DNA of 64,000 bases from Capnocytophaga sp. ARDL2 (GCF_041530365.1 NZ_CP168034.1:1116001-1180000), one strand, 5' to 3'. Shown: positions 1-9,458, numbered from the stretch's first letter. Program-made: numbers and translations. The notes: generated by a model from the sequence alone, not told the origin.

Positions 1-533
1 AAGCTGTAAATTACGGAGGAATTGGAGCGGTAATTGGACACGAAATTTCTCACGGATTTGACGATTCTGGAGCGAGATACAACGCCGAAGGAAACCTTAT
101 CGACTGGTGGACACCAACAGATTTACAACAATTTACAACACTTGGAAAATCGTTGGCAACACAATACAGTGCATTACAACCTTTCAACGGAATCTATGTG
201 GACGGTGATTTTACATTGGGTGAAAACATCGGAGATTTAGGGGGAATTACAGCCGCTTACGACGGATTGAAAATCTATTTAGAGAAAAATCCTCAAGGAA
301 AAATTGACGGATACACACCAGAGCAAAGATTCTTTATTTCTTGGGCAACCGTTTGGCGTACAAAATCGAGAGATGAGTACATCAAAAATCAAGTGAAAAC
401 TGACCCACATGCACCAGGAATGTATAGAGCGTATGTGCCGTTGCAAAACTTAGACGCTTGGTACGATGCGTTTGATGTGCAACCTACCAACAAATTGTAC
501 ATTGCACCTGAAAAGCGTGTAAGAATATGGTAA
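1..533 (+). CDS. M13 family (neprilysin-like) zinc metallopeptidase, C-terminal part
   Basis: The gene enters from the left edge; the open frame starts at base 3 and ends at a TAA at 531-533. The visible part shows the two signatures of the M13 family: an HEISH motif (HExxH, two zinc histidines and the catalytic glutamate) followed by GFDD, and further on GENIGDLGG, which carries the third zinc ligand. The protein ends in RVRIW, close to the usual C-terminus of this family. M13 enzymes are secreted or surface oligopeptidases; in this phylum they are usually exported lipoproteins or periplasmic proteins, but the N-terminus is outside the window so the signal cannot be checked. A strong terminator follows directly. 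The family call is firm; the substrate is unknown. Confidence 0.93.
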   Translation, partial: AVNYGGIGAVIGHEISHGFDDSGARYNAEGNLIDWWTPTDLQQFTTLGKSLATQYSALQPFNGIYVDGDFTLGENIGDLGGITAAYDGLKIYLEKNPQGKIDGYTPEQRFFISWATVWRTKSRDEYIKNQVKTDPHAPGMYRAYVPLQNLDAWYDAFDVQPTNKLYIAPEKRVRIW

Positions 534-536
534 TAA

Positions 537-562
537 AAAAAGAGGCAAACGCCTCTTTTTTT
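537..562. terminator. Bidirectional rho-independent terminator
   Basis: Stem AGAGGC / GCCTCT around an AAAC loop, flanked by A-rich sequence on the left and seven T on the right. It sits between two convergent genes (the M13 peptidase and the minus-strand barrel protein), so it can serve both. Confidence 0.85.
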
Positions 563-579
563 ATAATTTCAAAATGGGA

Positions 580-1284
580 TTATTTTCCCACTGGAATATT
601 AAAGATAAAACTTGTTGTAAACAAGTGTTGTGGAGCAAATGATTCTTTAAAGATAGGGTTGAAGTTGTAGTTGAATTTCAATATAAAAATATCATAACCC
701 ACATACGCTCCTGCTCCATAAATAAAAGGCGATTTGTTGTAGTTCCCCATCGTAGTGTTTTTATAGGTATGACCATTGTGTTCGTATTTTTGGAAAGTAC
801 CCAAATAGTTGATACCTACATGCCCACCGATACCTGCATACCATCTATCTTTAATCGAATATTTACGTTCTGGCGATTCTCCAAATCTCTTTTCGATATA
901 TGCAGATAAAGAAATTTCATACGAAAGCAATCTAGATTTTTTAATGTCCGTATAACCACTATTTACCAATTCTGTTTTACCATTGATATCTGTAATGGTC
1001 TTCTCATTATTGAAACGAACTTGGTGGAAATTGAAATTCAATCCAGTATTTACCAACCATTTGTCAGAACTTTTATCCAACGTATAATATTTACCAAAAG
1101 AAAAGTTGGATGTGAGTCCTTTTAGAAATCCACCTGCATAAGTGTCTTTGTAGTTTGTATCCTTTACATCTACAAATGCTTGTCCAATTCCAAACTGAAT
1201 GTACGACGGAGCAGGTTTAATGTCTTCTTGTGCATGGGCTGTTATTCCTGCTAAAATGCAAAGAGGAAGTACTAATTTTTTCAT
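580..1284 (-). CDS. Outer-membrane beta-barrel protein (porin-like)
   Basis: A protein of 234 residues with a clear signal peptide (MKK, hydrophobic stretch, cleavage likely after AHA-Q). The mature part alternates aromatic and polar residues in strand-length blocks (for example FSFGKYYTL, LNFNFHQVRFN, FILKFNYNFNPIF) and ends in a strand (FTTSFIFNIP) near the C-terminus, typical of a small outer-membrane barrel. It has no recognisable enzymatic motif. It ends beside the bidirectional terminator. Its upstream neighbour on the same strand is a broken lipoprotein gene, with only 23 bases between them, so the two may once have shared a transcript. The role could be adhesion or transport; nothing in the sequence decides this. 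Confidence 0.7.
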   Translation of the reverse strand: MKKLVLPLCILAGITAHAQEDIKPAPSYIQFGIGQAFVDVKDTNYKDTYAGGFLKGLTSNFSFGKYYTLDKSSDKWLVNTGLNFNFHQVRFNNEKTITDINGKTELVNSGYTDIKKSRLLSYEISLSAYIEKRFGESPERKYSIKDRWYAGIGGHVGINYLGTFQKYEHNGHTYKNTTMGNYNKSPFIYGAGAYVGYDIFILKFNYNFNPIFKESFAPQHLFTTSFIFNIPVGK

Positions 1285-1307
1285 TTATATTTTTGTTTGC
1301 GTTTAAA

Positions 1308-1700
1308 TTATTTTTTAGTTCCAACCCAAGTTCCACTTAGTTGATAGGTAGGATTTTCCCATATACCATTTCCTTCTTTTTCATTCATAGGACCTCTCAT
1401 TTTTCCTACTTCTTGACCTTGGTATGTGTAATTTGCATAGACTTCGCTATCCCTTGTCAACGTGCCAGATATCGTTAGCGTTTGTGAGTTAAAATTTAAT
1501 TCACTATCCAAAAAACCATTTTTGTCAACGGTTGCTTTCCATCTACTTTGTTGATTTGTTTGAGTGATGGTTTAAGTTCCTTCCCATTCTCCTTGAAATT
1601 TGCCAAAAATATTCTCAACAAGTGGGGTATTATCTTTTGTACAGTTGCTGAAAGTCATACAACCAATGATAACACCTATTAATAATGTTGGACTTTTCAT
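1308..1700 (-). pseudogene. Small lipoprotein gene interrupted by an in-frame TAA
   Basis: Reading from the ATG at 1700 gives a lipoprotein start (MKSPTLLIGVIIGC, then FSNC) and runs to WEGT, where a TAA stop lies at 1572-1574. After the stop the same frame continues without a break to TAA at 1308 with sensible sequence (TITQTNQQSRWK, then a beta-rich region ending LSGTWVGTKK). The whole frame would encode about 130 residues. A single substitution (for example CAA to TAA) explains the break. The C-terminal part could only be made from an internal TTG at 1511. No family is recognised; the repeated short strands suggest a small beta-barrel or lipocalin-like fold. This could be a true nonsense mutation or a sequence error. 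Confidence 0.75.
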
Positions 1701-1782
1701 TTTAAATGTTTCTGATTTAATTGTTTGTTAAACAACAAATACGTAAAATTAATAAAAAATTATGGGAAGGGGTAAAATCTTT

Positions 1783-2463
1783 TTATACTTTTTTCTCTTT
1801 GATTATTTTTTTTATGATTTTTATTTGAGTCAAACAATAAAGTATCGAAGTGGTAAAAAGTACACAAAAAAGAATAGTTCCTACTGTACTCAGTTGATCA
1901 TTTTCTCTTGTCAATCTGGCTGATAAATTGAGGAATGATAGGTAATAATAAGATCCAAGTAGCTTGAAACAATTGAGTAGCTGTCGTTTCGTATGAAAAT
2001 GTCTTTTGTGAAAGTTTTTGCTGTTTTTTTATTTTTCTATTGATAATGAAAGAGTAGATAATCATTGCAATGTAAAAAAGTATGATATACACCAATAAGG
2101 CAATTTTGAAAACATCGTGTTGCTCAATCAAAAAATAAGGGATGCTAAATGTAGCGATAGGAACGAGGGTTTTCGTCGTTGTAAAATAGCTCAATACTTC
2201 TTTCCAAATAGCTTTATTTACCTTCTGATAATTTTCTTCTAAAATTCGCTCATGTACTTTGGTAAATCCCAATGCATCATAGCTTTTGTATGCATTTTGC
2301 AATGCGTCATCAAACGGAAGAGTAGGGTTTTCTTTCCATTGATTTTCGATATGATTACTCACTTCTTTAAGCAATAGTTCTTGCACATCGTATAGTTCGA
2401 TGTGTTTTTGTTGAATAAACGCTTTAATTTGTTTTTTTGTATATCTGTGATGTATTGAGTCAT
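1783..2463 (-). pseudogene. Four-helix membrane protein gene with two frameshifts
   Basis: The longest open piece (1898-2386) starts at a GTG and looks truncated at both ends. Upstream, the same protein continues in another frame from an ATG at 2463 (MTQYITDIQ), joined across a run of seven A on the coding strand (2432-2438); eight A would give MTQYITDIQKKQIKAFIQQK. Downstream, near 1922-1945, a second shift leads into a frame ending at TAA 1783 that encodes another membrane helix (STVGTILFCVLFTTSILYC) and a lysine-rich tail. Repaired, the gene is 227 codons, and the two shifts cancel. The architecture (N-terminal helical domain beginning 'xxQIxxFIxxxxI', then membrane helices) matches a family of hypothetical proteins common in Flavobacteriia. 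Function unknown. Confidence 0.72.
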
Positions 2464-2722
2464 AAGAGAAGTGTTTTTTACAAAAATAAGTTTATTTAGG
2501 AAAAATTCAAATATATACTAAAAGGATTCATTATATTATGTGGGTATGTTCAATGGTTATTATTATGATTGAAAAAGAGATAGAATAAAAAAAACGACAA
2601 AATGTCTTAAAATTTCACCTTTTTTAGTTAAAAACGAATAAAAATCAGTCAATTTGTCTTGGTTTTTGGTTAGGAATGTAATTTGAAATAGGATAGGCAA
2701 AACCAATAAGAAAAAATAGAAA

Positions 2723-5308
2723 ATGAATATCAATCAATTTACAATCAAATCACAAGAAGCCTTACAACAGGCTCAAATTATTACCCAATCGTTGGGACAA
2801 CAACAAGTAGAAAATGAACACATCCTAAAAGCTCTTTTAGAAGTGGACGAAAATGTTACACCGTTTATTTTGAAAAAGGTAAATGTATCGGTAGACAATT
2901 TCAAACAAGCTTTAGACGGTATGATTCAATCGTTTGCAAAAGTAAGTGGGGGAGAGGTGAGTTTCTCTCGTACGGCTTATACTATGCTAAACGAAGCTCA
3001 AATTTTGGCTAAAAACCTAAAAGATGAATTTGTATCGGTAGAGCATTTGCTATTGGCGATTTTCAAATCTTCGGGCAAAGCTGTTCAATGGCTAAAAGAC
3101 CAAGGCGTAACCGAACAAGCCATCAATCAGGCGATAAGCGAACTCAGAAAAGGTTCACGCGTTACTTCGGCTTCGGCAGAGGATACTTACAATTCGTTGA
3201 ACAAGTTTGCGAAAAACCTAAACCAATTGGCAAACGACGGCAAACTCGACCCAGTGATTGGTCGTGATGAAGAAATTCGTCGTGTGCTGCAAATCCTTAC
3301 GCGTCGTAGCAAAAACAATCCGATGTTGATTGGAGAGCCTGGAGTAGGAAAAACCGCTATTGCCGAGGGATTGGCTCATCGAATTGTACAAGGCGATGTG
3401 CCAGAAAACTTGAAAGACAAACTCTTGTTTTCGTTGGATATGGGTGCGTTGATTGCTGGTGCAAAATACAAAGGTGAATTTGAAGAACGCTTGAAATCTG
3501 TGATAAAAGAAGTTACAGAATCAGACGGACAAATCATCTTGTTTATCGACGAAATCCACACTTTGGTAGGTGCTGGAGGTGGCGAAGGTGCTATGGATGC
3601 AGCCAATATTCTAAAACCTGCCTTGGCTCGTGGAGAGTTGAGAGCGATTGGTGCTACTACTTTGGACGAATACCAAAAATACTTTGAAAAAGACAAAGCA
3701 TTGGAGCGTCGTTTTCAGAAAGTTACCATAGACGAACCTGATACAGAAAGTGCGATTTCGATTTTGCGTGGTATCAAAGAAAAGTATGAAACACACCACA
3801 AAGTTCGCATAAAAGATGAGGCAATTATCGGAGCGGTAGAATTGTCGCAACGCTATATAACCAATCGATTTTTACCAGATAAAGCTATCGATTTGATGGA
3901 CGAGGCTGCCTCTAAATTGCGTATGGAAATCAATTCAAAACCCGAAGAACTGGATGTGTTGGATAGAAAAATTATGCAATTGGAAATCGAAATTGAGGCA
4001 ATAAAAAGAGAGAATGACGAAACAAAACTCAAAGCTTTGAGTGCCGATTTGGCAAACTTGAAAGAAGATCGCAACCAGATATTTACGCAATGGAAATCGG
4101 AAAAAGACATTGTAGATACTATACAAAATATCAAGGTAGACATTGAAAACTACAAACTCGAAGCCGACCGTGCCGAACGAAACGGCGATTACGGAAAAGT
4201 AGCCGAATTACGCTATGGAAAAATTCAAGAAGCCACAGCCCAACTCAACCGTTTGCAGGATGAATTGGAGCAAAACCAAAAGGGAACTTCACTCATCAAG
4301 GAGGAAGTTACTTACGAAGATATAGCCGATGTAGTAGCCAAATGGACAGGTGTGCCTGTTACCAAAATGGTACAATCGGAAAGAGAGAAGTTGCTCAAAT
4401 TGGAAGCCGAATTGCACCGCAGAGTGGTAGGACAAGAAGAGGCTATCGTAGCGATTTCCGATGCCGTGCGTAGAAGCCGTTCGGGCTTACAAGATCCTAA
4501 TAAACCAATAGGTTCGTTCCTGTTTTTGGGTACAACGGGTGTTGGAAAAACCGAGTTGGCAAAAGCCTTGGCAGAATACCTGTTTGACGACGAAAACGCC
4601 ATGACGCGTATCGATATGAGTGAATATTCAGAACGCCATTCGGTGAGTAGATTGGTGGGAGCTCCTCCTGGATATGTAGGGTATGACGAAGGTGGACAGT
4701 TGACCGAGGCAGTGCGTCGTCGTCCGTATTCGGTGATTTTGTTAGACGAAATCGAAAAAGCCCACCCAGATACTTTCAATATTTTGTTGCAGGTATTGGA
4801 CGAAGGACGATTGACCGACAACAAAGGTCGATTGGCAGATTTCAAAAACACCATTATTATCATGACCTCGAATATGGGAAGTCATATCATTCAAGAAGAA
4901 TTTGATAGTCAGTCAGTGGAAATGGCTATAGAAACAGCCAAAGCCAAAGTGTTGGAACAATTGAAAACCATGGTGCGTCCAGAGTTTTTGAACCGTATCG
5001 ATGAGGTGGTAATGTTTACCCCATTGACGAAAGAAAATATCGAACAAATCGTAAAAATACAGTTGAAATCTGTGTATAAAATGTTGGCAAATCAGCATAT
5101 TACGATGGATGCCACACCAGCGGCAATTTCGCTATTGGCAGAAAGAGGATTTGACCCACACTTTGGGGCAAGACCTGTAAAACGAGTAGTGCAAAAAATG
5201 GTGCTGAACGAATTGTCGAAACAAATCTTGTCGGGAGCTGTACAAACCGACGCCATCATATTGCTCGACGCTATCGACGGAAACATTGTCTTTAGCAATC
5301 AAGGGTAA
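2723..5308 (+). CDS. clpB: ClpB ATP-dependent protein disaggregase
   Basis: Full-length ClpB of 861 residues. The N-terminal Clp_N repeat domain covers about residues 1-145, followed by nucleotide-binding domain 1 with Walker A GEPGVGKT (about 205) and Walker B LFIDEIH, the coiled-coil M-domain (about 400-530, rich in E, K, L and N), then nucleotide-binding domain 2 with GTTGVGKT (about 602) and [11 protein letters not shown]. The GYVGYDEGG pore loop is present. ClpB is a cytoplasmic hexamer that, with DnaK, pulls polypeptides out of aggregates after heat stress. It stands alone between a 259-base upstream gap and a terminator. No inverted repeat of the CIRCE type was seen upstream. Several long antisense frames inside it are shadows. 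Confidence 0.98.
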   Translation: MNINQFTIKSQEALQQAQIITQSLGQQQVENEHILKALLEVDENVTPFILKKVNVSVDNFKQALDGMIQSFAKVSGGEVSFSRTAYTMLNEAQILAKNLKDEFVSVEHLLLAIFKSSGKAVQWLKDQGVTEQAINQAISELRKGSRVTSASAEDTYNSLNKFAKNLNQLANDGKLDPVIGRDEEIRRVLQILTRRSKNNPMLIGEPGVGKTAIAEGLAHRIVQGDVPENLKDKLLFSLDMGALIAGAKYKGEFEERLKSVIKEVTESDGQIILFIDEIHTLVGAGGGEGAMDAANILKPALARGELRAIGATTLDEYQKYFEKDKALERRFQKVTIDEPDTESAISILRGIKEKYETHHKVRIKDEAIIGAVELSQRYITNRFLPDKAIDLMDEAASKLRMEINSKPEELDVLDRKIMQLEIEIEAIKRENDETKLKALSADLANLKEDRNQIFTQWKSEKDIVDTIQNIKVDIENYKLEADRAERNGDYGKVAELRYGKIQEATAQLNRLQDELEQNQKGTSLIKEEVTYEDIADVVAKWTGVPVTKMVQSEREKLLKLEAELHRRVVGQEEAIVAISDAVRRSRSGLQDPNKPIGSFLFLGTTGVGKTELAKALAEYLFDDENAMTRIDMSEYSERHSVSRLVGAPPGYVGYDEGGQLTEAVRRRPYSVILLDEIEKAHPDTFNILLQVLDEGRLTDNKGRLADFKNTIIIMTSNMGSHIIQEEFDSQSVEMAIETAKAKVLEQLKTMVRPEFLNRIDEVVMFTPLTKENIEQIVKIQLKSVYKMLANQHITMDATPAAISLLAERGFDPHFGARPVKRVVQKMVLNELSKQILSGAVQTDAIILLDAIDGNIVFSNQG

Positions 5309-5314
5309 AGAGTT

Positions 5315-5346
5315 AAAAAAAGGAGTTTCAAGACTCCTTTTTTTTA
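5315..5346. terminator. Bidirectional terminator after clpB
   Basis: Stem AAAGGAGT / ACTCCTTT with a TTCAAG loop, A-run before and T-run after. The T-run overlaps the stop codon region of the convergent methyltransferase gene, so one hairpin ends both transcripts. Confidence 0.85.
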
Positions 5347-6048
5347 TTTATAAATACGAGCAAGGTAATCAAAATGTTCGCCTTCGTGTAGCAATTCGCA
5401 TTGCAATCCATTGAAATGGCATGCGTTTTGCAAAGTGTTGTAATCCAGATACAACCAGTCAAAAGGTGCTTCGTTTTCTCCTTTATAACTGATGAAAAAT
5501 GTAGTTTCTCCGTAATAATCACGGTCATTAGGAATCCATTTTCCACCATCTTCGTCTTCGTCAAAAAGATAAATCAAATCGCTACTGTCTATGAGGATTT
5601 GCCCATTGTCATTCAAAAGAGATTTTAAATGATTTAAATAGAAGGCAACTGATTTTATATTTTTAAAGATTCCTGTACCATTCATTAAGAGTAAAATGGT
5701 ATCAAATTTTTGGTTGTTTAGCTGTAAAATATCGATGGTTTGTGTATTTTTTATACCGCGTAATTGACAGGTTTCTATAGCTTTGGGAGAAACATCAATA
5801 GCGGTAACATTCATGCCTTTTTCTTGTAAATACAGACTATGACTCCCTGCACCACAGCCTATATCCAATATTTTTCCTTTGCATAGAGTCAATGCTAATT
5901 GCTCGATTTTGGGCATATCTTTATAAGAGCGAAACAGATAGGAAACATCCATTTCGTCAGCTTCGGTAAAATTGGTTTCAGTAATAATCGGAGTAAGGTC
6001 GTTTTGAGTATAAAAATTGAAAATTGCTTTTCCGAATAGGTCTTTCAT
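5344..6048 (-). CDS. Class I SAM-dependent methyltransferase
   Basis: A protein of 234 residues with the SAM-binding motif I ILDIGCGAGSHSLYLQ (about residues 61-76), followed by motif II NVTAIDVSPKAIE and a motif IV-like region (FDTILLLMNGTG). It is a soluble cytoplasmic enzyme; the sequence does not show whether it acts on a small molecule, protein or nucleic acid. I place the start at the ATG at 6048. The longer frame to 6066 begins at a TTG that overlaps a good -7 promoter element (TAACTTTG at 6064-6071), so it is unlikely to be translated. The gene is divergent from the cysteine-cluster protein at 6113. Confidence 0.88.
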   Translation of the reverse strand: MKDLFGKAIFNFYTQNDLTPIITETNFTEADEMDVSYLFRSYKDMPKIEQLALTLCKGKILDIGCGAGSHSLYLQEKGMNVTAIDVSPKAIETCQLRGIKNTQTIDILQLNNQKFDTILLLMNGTGIFKNIKSVAFYLNHLKSLLNDNGQILIDSSDLIYLFDEDEDGGKWIPNDRDYYGETTFFISYKGENEAPFDWLYLDYNTLQNACHFNGLQCELLHEGEHFDYLARIYK

Positions 6049-6063
6049 TTGTAAAAATTTCTT

Positions 6064-6071
6064 CAAAGTTA
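6064..6071 (-). promoter_or_regulatory. -7 promoter element of the methyltransferase gene
   Basis: TAACTTTG on the minus strand fits the Bacteroidota -7 consensus TAnnTTTG and lies 16 bases before the ATG at 6048. No TTTG was found 20 bases upstream, so only the -7 half is supported. Confidence 0.5.
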
Positions 6072-6085
6072 GTCAGAAATCTTTG

Positions 6086-6093
6086 TAATTTTG
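6086..6093 (+). promoter_or_regulatory. -7 promoter element of the cysteine-cluster gene
   Basis: TAATTTTG matches TAnnTTTG and lies 19 bases before the ATG at 6113. It is divergent from the methyltransferase element 15 bases away, so the two promoters share their upstream DNA. Confidence 0.5.
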
Positions 6094-6112
6094 CAGTGTA
6101 GAACAGTTTTTT

Positions 6113-6607
6113 ATGGAACAACAACTCAAACAATTGCCTAAACAAGCAAAAGAAAAGCAATCAGAAAACAAAAAATACTTTGAAAAATTGAAGAAAAAAC
6201 CACCGAAAAATTTAGATTATCAGGTGGAAATGATTCATGAACAAGTGTTTAAGAAAATCGATTGTTTGTCATGTGCCAATTGTTGTAAAACTACAGGTCC
6301 ATTGTTTACTACGGCAGATATTGAGCGTATTTCTAAATATCTGCGAATGAAACCACAAAAGTTTACCGAGCAATATTTGCGAATAGACGAGGACAAGGAC
6401 TATGTGTTGCAATCGGTGCCTTGTACATTTTTAGATGAGGAAAACTATTGTATAATTTATGATGTACGCCCCAAAGCATGTAGAGAATATCCACACACCG
6501 ACCGACAAAAAATCTATCAAATAGCACAATTAACGATAAAAAATACTGAAATTTGTCCCGCAGCTTTTCAAGTGGTAGAGGAAATGAAGAGAAAAATACC
6601 TTTCTAA
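6113..6607 (+). CDS. YkgJ-family cysteine cluster protein
   Basis: A protein of 164 residues. After a lysine- and glutamine-rich N-terminus comes the family signature DCLSCANCCKTTGP (CxxCxxCC), then single cysteines in QSVPCTFLDEENYCIIYDVRPKACREYP. The pattern is that of the UPF0153/YkgJ family, thought to bind a zinc ion or an iron-sulfur cluster; the biochemical role is not established. It is cytoplasmic, with no signal or membrane segment. It is transcribed alone, divergent from the methyltransferase, and is followed by a bidirectional hairpin. Confidence 0.92.
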   Translation: MEQQLKQLPKQAKEKQSENKKYFEKLKKKPPKNLDYQVEMIHEQVFKKIDCLSCANCCKTTGPLFTTADIERISKYLRMKPQKFTEQYLRIDEDKDYVLQSVPCTFLDEENYCIIYDVRPKACREYPHTDRQKIYQIAQLTIKNTEICPAAFQVVEEMKRKIPF

Positions 6608-6638
6608 ATTGAAAGGTATTTTAAAAACAATTAAAAAC

Positions 6639-6666
6639 AAAAAATCGATAAAATGCGATTTTTTTA
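6639..6666. terminator. Bidirectional terminator
   Basis: Stem AAAAAATCG / CGATTTTTT with a short A/T loop, between the convergent YkgJ-type gene and the DUF2007 gene; the right arm runs into the stop region of the latter. Confidence 0.7.
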
Positions 6667-6876
6667 TTCCATTTCCTTCAAATTTTCAATCAGTTGCAAT
6701 GCACGTTCTTCGTTTTCTGGTTCTACAAAAATGTGTACCGCTTTACCAAGCGTTCCAAAACCAGCTACAATTCCCGAGTTGATGTCATCACGTACTGCAT
6801 AACCAATCTGATGTTGGTCTAAAATTTCTTTTACTGCTATCGCCAATACTTGGCTTCCTGAAAATATTTTTTCCAT
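6664..6876 (-). CDS. Small DUF2007-type 'putative signal transducing' protein
   Basis: A 70-residue soluble protein with the pattern of the DUF2007 family: an N-terminal segment (SGSQVLAIAVKEILDQHQI), a central GYAVRDD, and a C-terminal helix (ENEERALQLIENLKE). The fold is related to ACT/PII-like small domains that may sense a ligand, but no function is proven. It is the last gene of a minus-strand run with a 32-base gap to the GIN-domain gene upstream. The family call is moderately sure. Confidence 0.75.
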   Translation of the reverse strand: MEKIFSGSQVLAIAVKEILDQHQIGYAVRDDINSGIVAGFGTLGKAVHIFVEPENEERALQLIENLKEME

Positions 6877-6908
6877 AATCTTTGATTTTTTCTCAAAGCT
6901 ACAAATTA

Positions 6909-7634
6909 TTATTCAAAAATCAAAGAACCTTTATATAATTCTTGCACATCAATTTGAGCAGGTCGATATGAAGCATACACATTTCCTGTAGAAGCAATAG
7001 TACCCACAATTTTATGCAGTGGATGTACGTACAAATGTTGATTGCTCCTTTGGTACATTTGCACGGTATCTGCTTTCAACTGTTGAGCATGTACACTGCA
7101 ATTTCCTCCGTATAAAGCAATGCTTAATTTTTTTGTTTTTCCTTTAAGTTCAAACTTTGCTACTTGATTGTCTTCTAAATAGATATAATCACTGTTTACA
7201 AGCAAATCGAAATGGGTACTTCCTACTTTTGAATAGGAATTATTGATAATTTTTATAGTGGGAAAATGTAAGGTGTCGAGTGAAAAAACTTTATGTTGTG
7301 TTTTAGAATAAATTTTTTCAATAGTAGGTGTATGCAATTGAATTAAAGCATTTTCCGAAGATTGAAAACTTTGACAAATTGCCGAGTTTGAAATAATCAA
7401 CCGTTGATAGTTTTGTTGATGTTTTATATGAGGTAAAATATCTTCTTTCGCATAAATTTTCACCTTATAAATTGTATCTGGTACAATTTGAACGGTAACA
7501 TTTTTTGGAATTTCCACTTCATTAAAAGCGGAAAGTTGGTATTCAACAATGGAGTTTTTACCCGAAAATATACAATTTGCATGATCGGCACAATTGAGAA
7601 AAATCACGCTAATTAGTAACCATATTTTTTTCAT
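6909..7634 (-). CDS. Secreted GIN-domain (DUF2807) adhesin-head-like protein
   Basis: The protein has 241 residues from the ATG at 7634, which follows the stop of the upstream gene by one base (TGA-T-ATG). It has a signal peptide with a cysteine near the end (LISVIFLNCADHANC), so it may be a lipoprotein. The rest has the regular short strands of the head GIN domain: AFNEVEIPKNVTVQIV near the start, and later ladders such as KLSIALYGGNCSVHAQQLKAD and GTIASTGNVYAS. These domains form right-handed beta-helices on the envelope and their role is unknown. The longer frame to 7679 overlaps the upstream gene and is rejected. Confidence 0.75.
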   Translation of the reverse strand: MKKIWLLISVIFLNCADHANCIFSGKNSIVEYQLSAFNEVEIPKNVTVQIVPDTIYKVKIYAKEDILPHIKHQQNYQRLIISNSAICQSFQSSENALIQLHTPTIEKIYSKTQHKVFSLDTLHFPTIKIINNSYSKVGSTHFDLLVNSDYIYLEDNQVAKFELKGKTKKLSIALYGGNCSVHAQQLKADTVQMYQRSNQHLYVHPLHKIVGTIASTGNVYASYRPAQIDVQELYKGSLIFE

Positions 7635-7635
7635 A

Positions 7636-8706
7636 TCAAAAGAGTTTGTATCCCACGCCAAATTCCAAGGCTTCAGCATTGGCTGTGTGAGTTTTTAGCG
7701 AAAACAATCCTTGTAATCGTTGCGTAAAATAATATTTCAATCCCAATCGTTGGTAGGCTTTGGCACCTTCGCGATAGGGATTATAGACATAGTAGCCTAT
7801 TTGTCCTTCGACAGAAAGGCGGTTGAGGTACCATTCATAGCCGATGAAAACGCCCATTCGCTTCCAATCGTCATTGGGTTGTACTTTGGATTTGGGAAAA
7901 CTTACAGCTAAAAATTTTGTCAATTCTTTTAAAGAATATGACCAAAAAAACTCGGTTCCCAATTGCCAACTTCCATAATCGTCCCATTTTTTTGCACCCA
8001 ATAAACTCAGATGAAAAAACGGTTTTTGTCCCATGCCCACTATATGGCTTTCGTTGATTCCGGTTCTGAAATTCCCGATAAATTGAATCGATGGATGACG
8101 ATGAGAAAAATCGCTGTCTGATATAGTATGTTGGCTATTAAATGTATAATTGATTCCAGTGGAAAACGAAAAAGTATTCGTTCCTGTGTTAGGAGCCTTG
8201 ATAGAACCATTGGAATGATGGATAAAAAGCAATCCCGCTTGCAGACCCCAATTGTAGATGAGTTTGCGTTTTTGGTAGTTGAGCATAAAAAAAGTAGAAG
8301 GCATCCAATGACTACCGTAGGCAGTATTTCGGTAATTTGTAAACGCATCAAAAGGGTGTGTTGCATACGAAATGCCTTGAGCTACTTTTAGTTGAAGGTC
8401 TCTTTTGTAAAGATAAAACGAATAGTGAGCATACAAGCCTAAGGTGTTGCCCAAAATTTCGTTTTTATTGAATTGACCATGGATAGAAAGTCCCAATTCA
8501 GGTTGATTGTATCGCTGATTCCAAGAGTTTTTTTGGAGTTGATGTTGGTCAATCGAAAGTAAAAAACCATTGGAAGGATTGGCAATCAGATGTTGGATGT
8601 TTTCGCTGTGAGGTAAGACGGTTCCGTGTAGAAAATGGGTACTTGCAGACCACTGATTTTGCGACCAACACAAGGTAGATACCAACAAAAAAAGCCATGA
8701 GTACAT
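7636..8706 (-). CDS. Acyloxyacyl hydrolase / PagL-like lipid A 3-O-deacylase
   Basis: An outer-membrane barrel of 356 residues with a signal peptide (MYSWLFLLVSTLCWSQ). It carries the PagL-type catalytic signature HHSNG followed by PNTGTN, where the His and Ser of HxSN form the active site together with a downstream acidic residue. PagL enzymes remove the 3-O acyl chain of lipid A in the outer leaflet; Bacteroidota homologues are longer than the enterobacterial ones, as here. The start at 8706 gives a proper signal peptide; the longer frame to 8787 runs into the kinase gene. It is translationally coupled to the downstream GIN-domain gene, suggesting a joint envelope role. Confidence 0.82.
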   Translation of the reverse strand: MYSWLFLLVSTLCWSQNQWSASTHFLHGTVLPHSENIQHLIANPSNGFLLSIDQHQLQKNSWNQRYNQPELGLSIHGQFNKNEILGNTLGLYAHYSFYLYKRDLQLKVAQGISYATHPFDAFTNYRNTAYGSHWMPSTFFMLNYQKRKLIYNWGLQAGLLFIHHSNGSIKAPNTGTNTFSFSTGINYTFNSQHTISDSDFSHRHPSIQFIGNFRTGINESHIVGMGQKPFFHLSLLGAKKWDDYGSWQLGTEFFWSYSLKELTKFLAVSFPKSKVQPNDDWKRMGVFIGYEWYLNRLSVEGQIGYYVYNPYREGAKAYQRLGLKYYFTQRLQGLFSLKTHTANAEALEFGVGYKLF

Positions 8707-8740
8707 TATGGATTTTTTGTGGTATATATAAGTTATAATT

Positions 8741-9355
8741 TTAAAACAAACCATTGATTTCGGCATCAATACGGTTGATAATTTCACCTAAATCTTCGGG
8801 ATTTTCAACAAAATCTATTTTGTCTACATTGATAATGAGTAGTTTACCTTTGTCATACGTACGAATCCATTCATCATAGCGTTCGTTGAGTTTGTTAAGG
8901 TAGTCTATCGAAATATTGTTTTCGTATTCTCTGCCTCTTTTTTGGATTTGACCTACGAGATTGGGAACGGAACTTTTTAGATAAATCAACAAGTCGGGAG
9001 CACCTACAAAACCTTCCATTAGGTCGAAAAGTTGTCTATAATTTTGATAATCTCTATTGGTCATTAATCCCATACTGTGAAGGTTGGCTGCAAAAATATA
9101 GGCGTCTTCATAAATCGTACGGTCTTGAATCGTCGTTTTTCCGCTGTTTTTCATATCGAGGATTTGGCGAAAGCGACTGTTTAGGAAATAAATTTGTAGA
9201 TTGAAAGACCAACGATCCATCGAATGATAAAAATCATCGAGGTAGGGGTTGTCCACCACATCTTCGTAGTGAGCTTCCCATTTATAATGTTTTGCTAGTA
9301 AGCCTGTTAGAGTAGTTTTACCAGCACCAATATTTCCAGCGATTGCAATTTGCAT
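8741..9355 (-). CDS. Deoxynucleoside kinase (dAdo/dGuo kinase type)
   Basis: A protein of 204 residues with a P-loop GNIGAGKTT at residues 7-15, the DRWSFNLQIYFLNSRF motif of the dNK family after residue 45, and the DRTIYED motif near 80 (ERS/DRS-type). A lid arginine region (QIQKRGREYE) follows. The enzyme phosphorylates deoxynucleosides in the salvage pathway in the cytoplasm; sequence alone does not fix whether dA/dG or pyrimidines are preferred. It lies 34 bases upstream of the PagL-like gene on the same strand. Confidence 0.92.
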   Translation of the reverse strand: MQIAIAGNIGAGKTTLTGLLAKHYKWEAHYEDVVDNPYLDDFYHSMDRWSFNLQIYFLNSRFRQILDMKNSGKTTIQDRTIYEDAYIFAANLHSMGLMTNRDYQNYRQLFDLMEGFVGAPDLLIYLKSSVPNLVGQIQKRGREYENNISIDYLNKLNERYDEWIRTYDKGKLLIINVDKIDFVENPEDLGEIINRIDAEINGLF

Positions 9356-9458
9356 TATCCAATAGTTTTTTTGTCAAATAAAAAGATATTTTTCAGTTGG
9401 TAAAGTTAGGTATTTTTTAGGAGAAATAGAAATGGAGTAGAGGAAATGTAGATTGAAT

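Noticed and set aside
2640..2722. Heat-shock type operator before clpB
   Set aside because: No CIRCE-like inverted repeat and no full TTTG/TAnnTTTG promoter could be found.
3376..5298. Six long minus-strand open frames opposite clpB
   Set aside because: They overlap a full-length, highly conserved clpB and have no domain, signal peptide or promoter. They are shadows of its codon use.
6049..6066. Upstream TTG start for the methyltransferase
   Set aside because: It overlaps a -7 promoter element; the ATG at 6048 lies at a normal distance from it.
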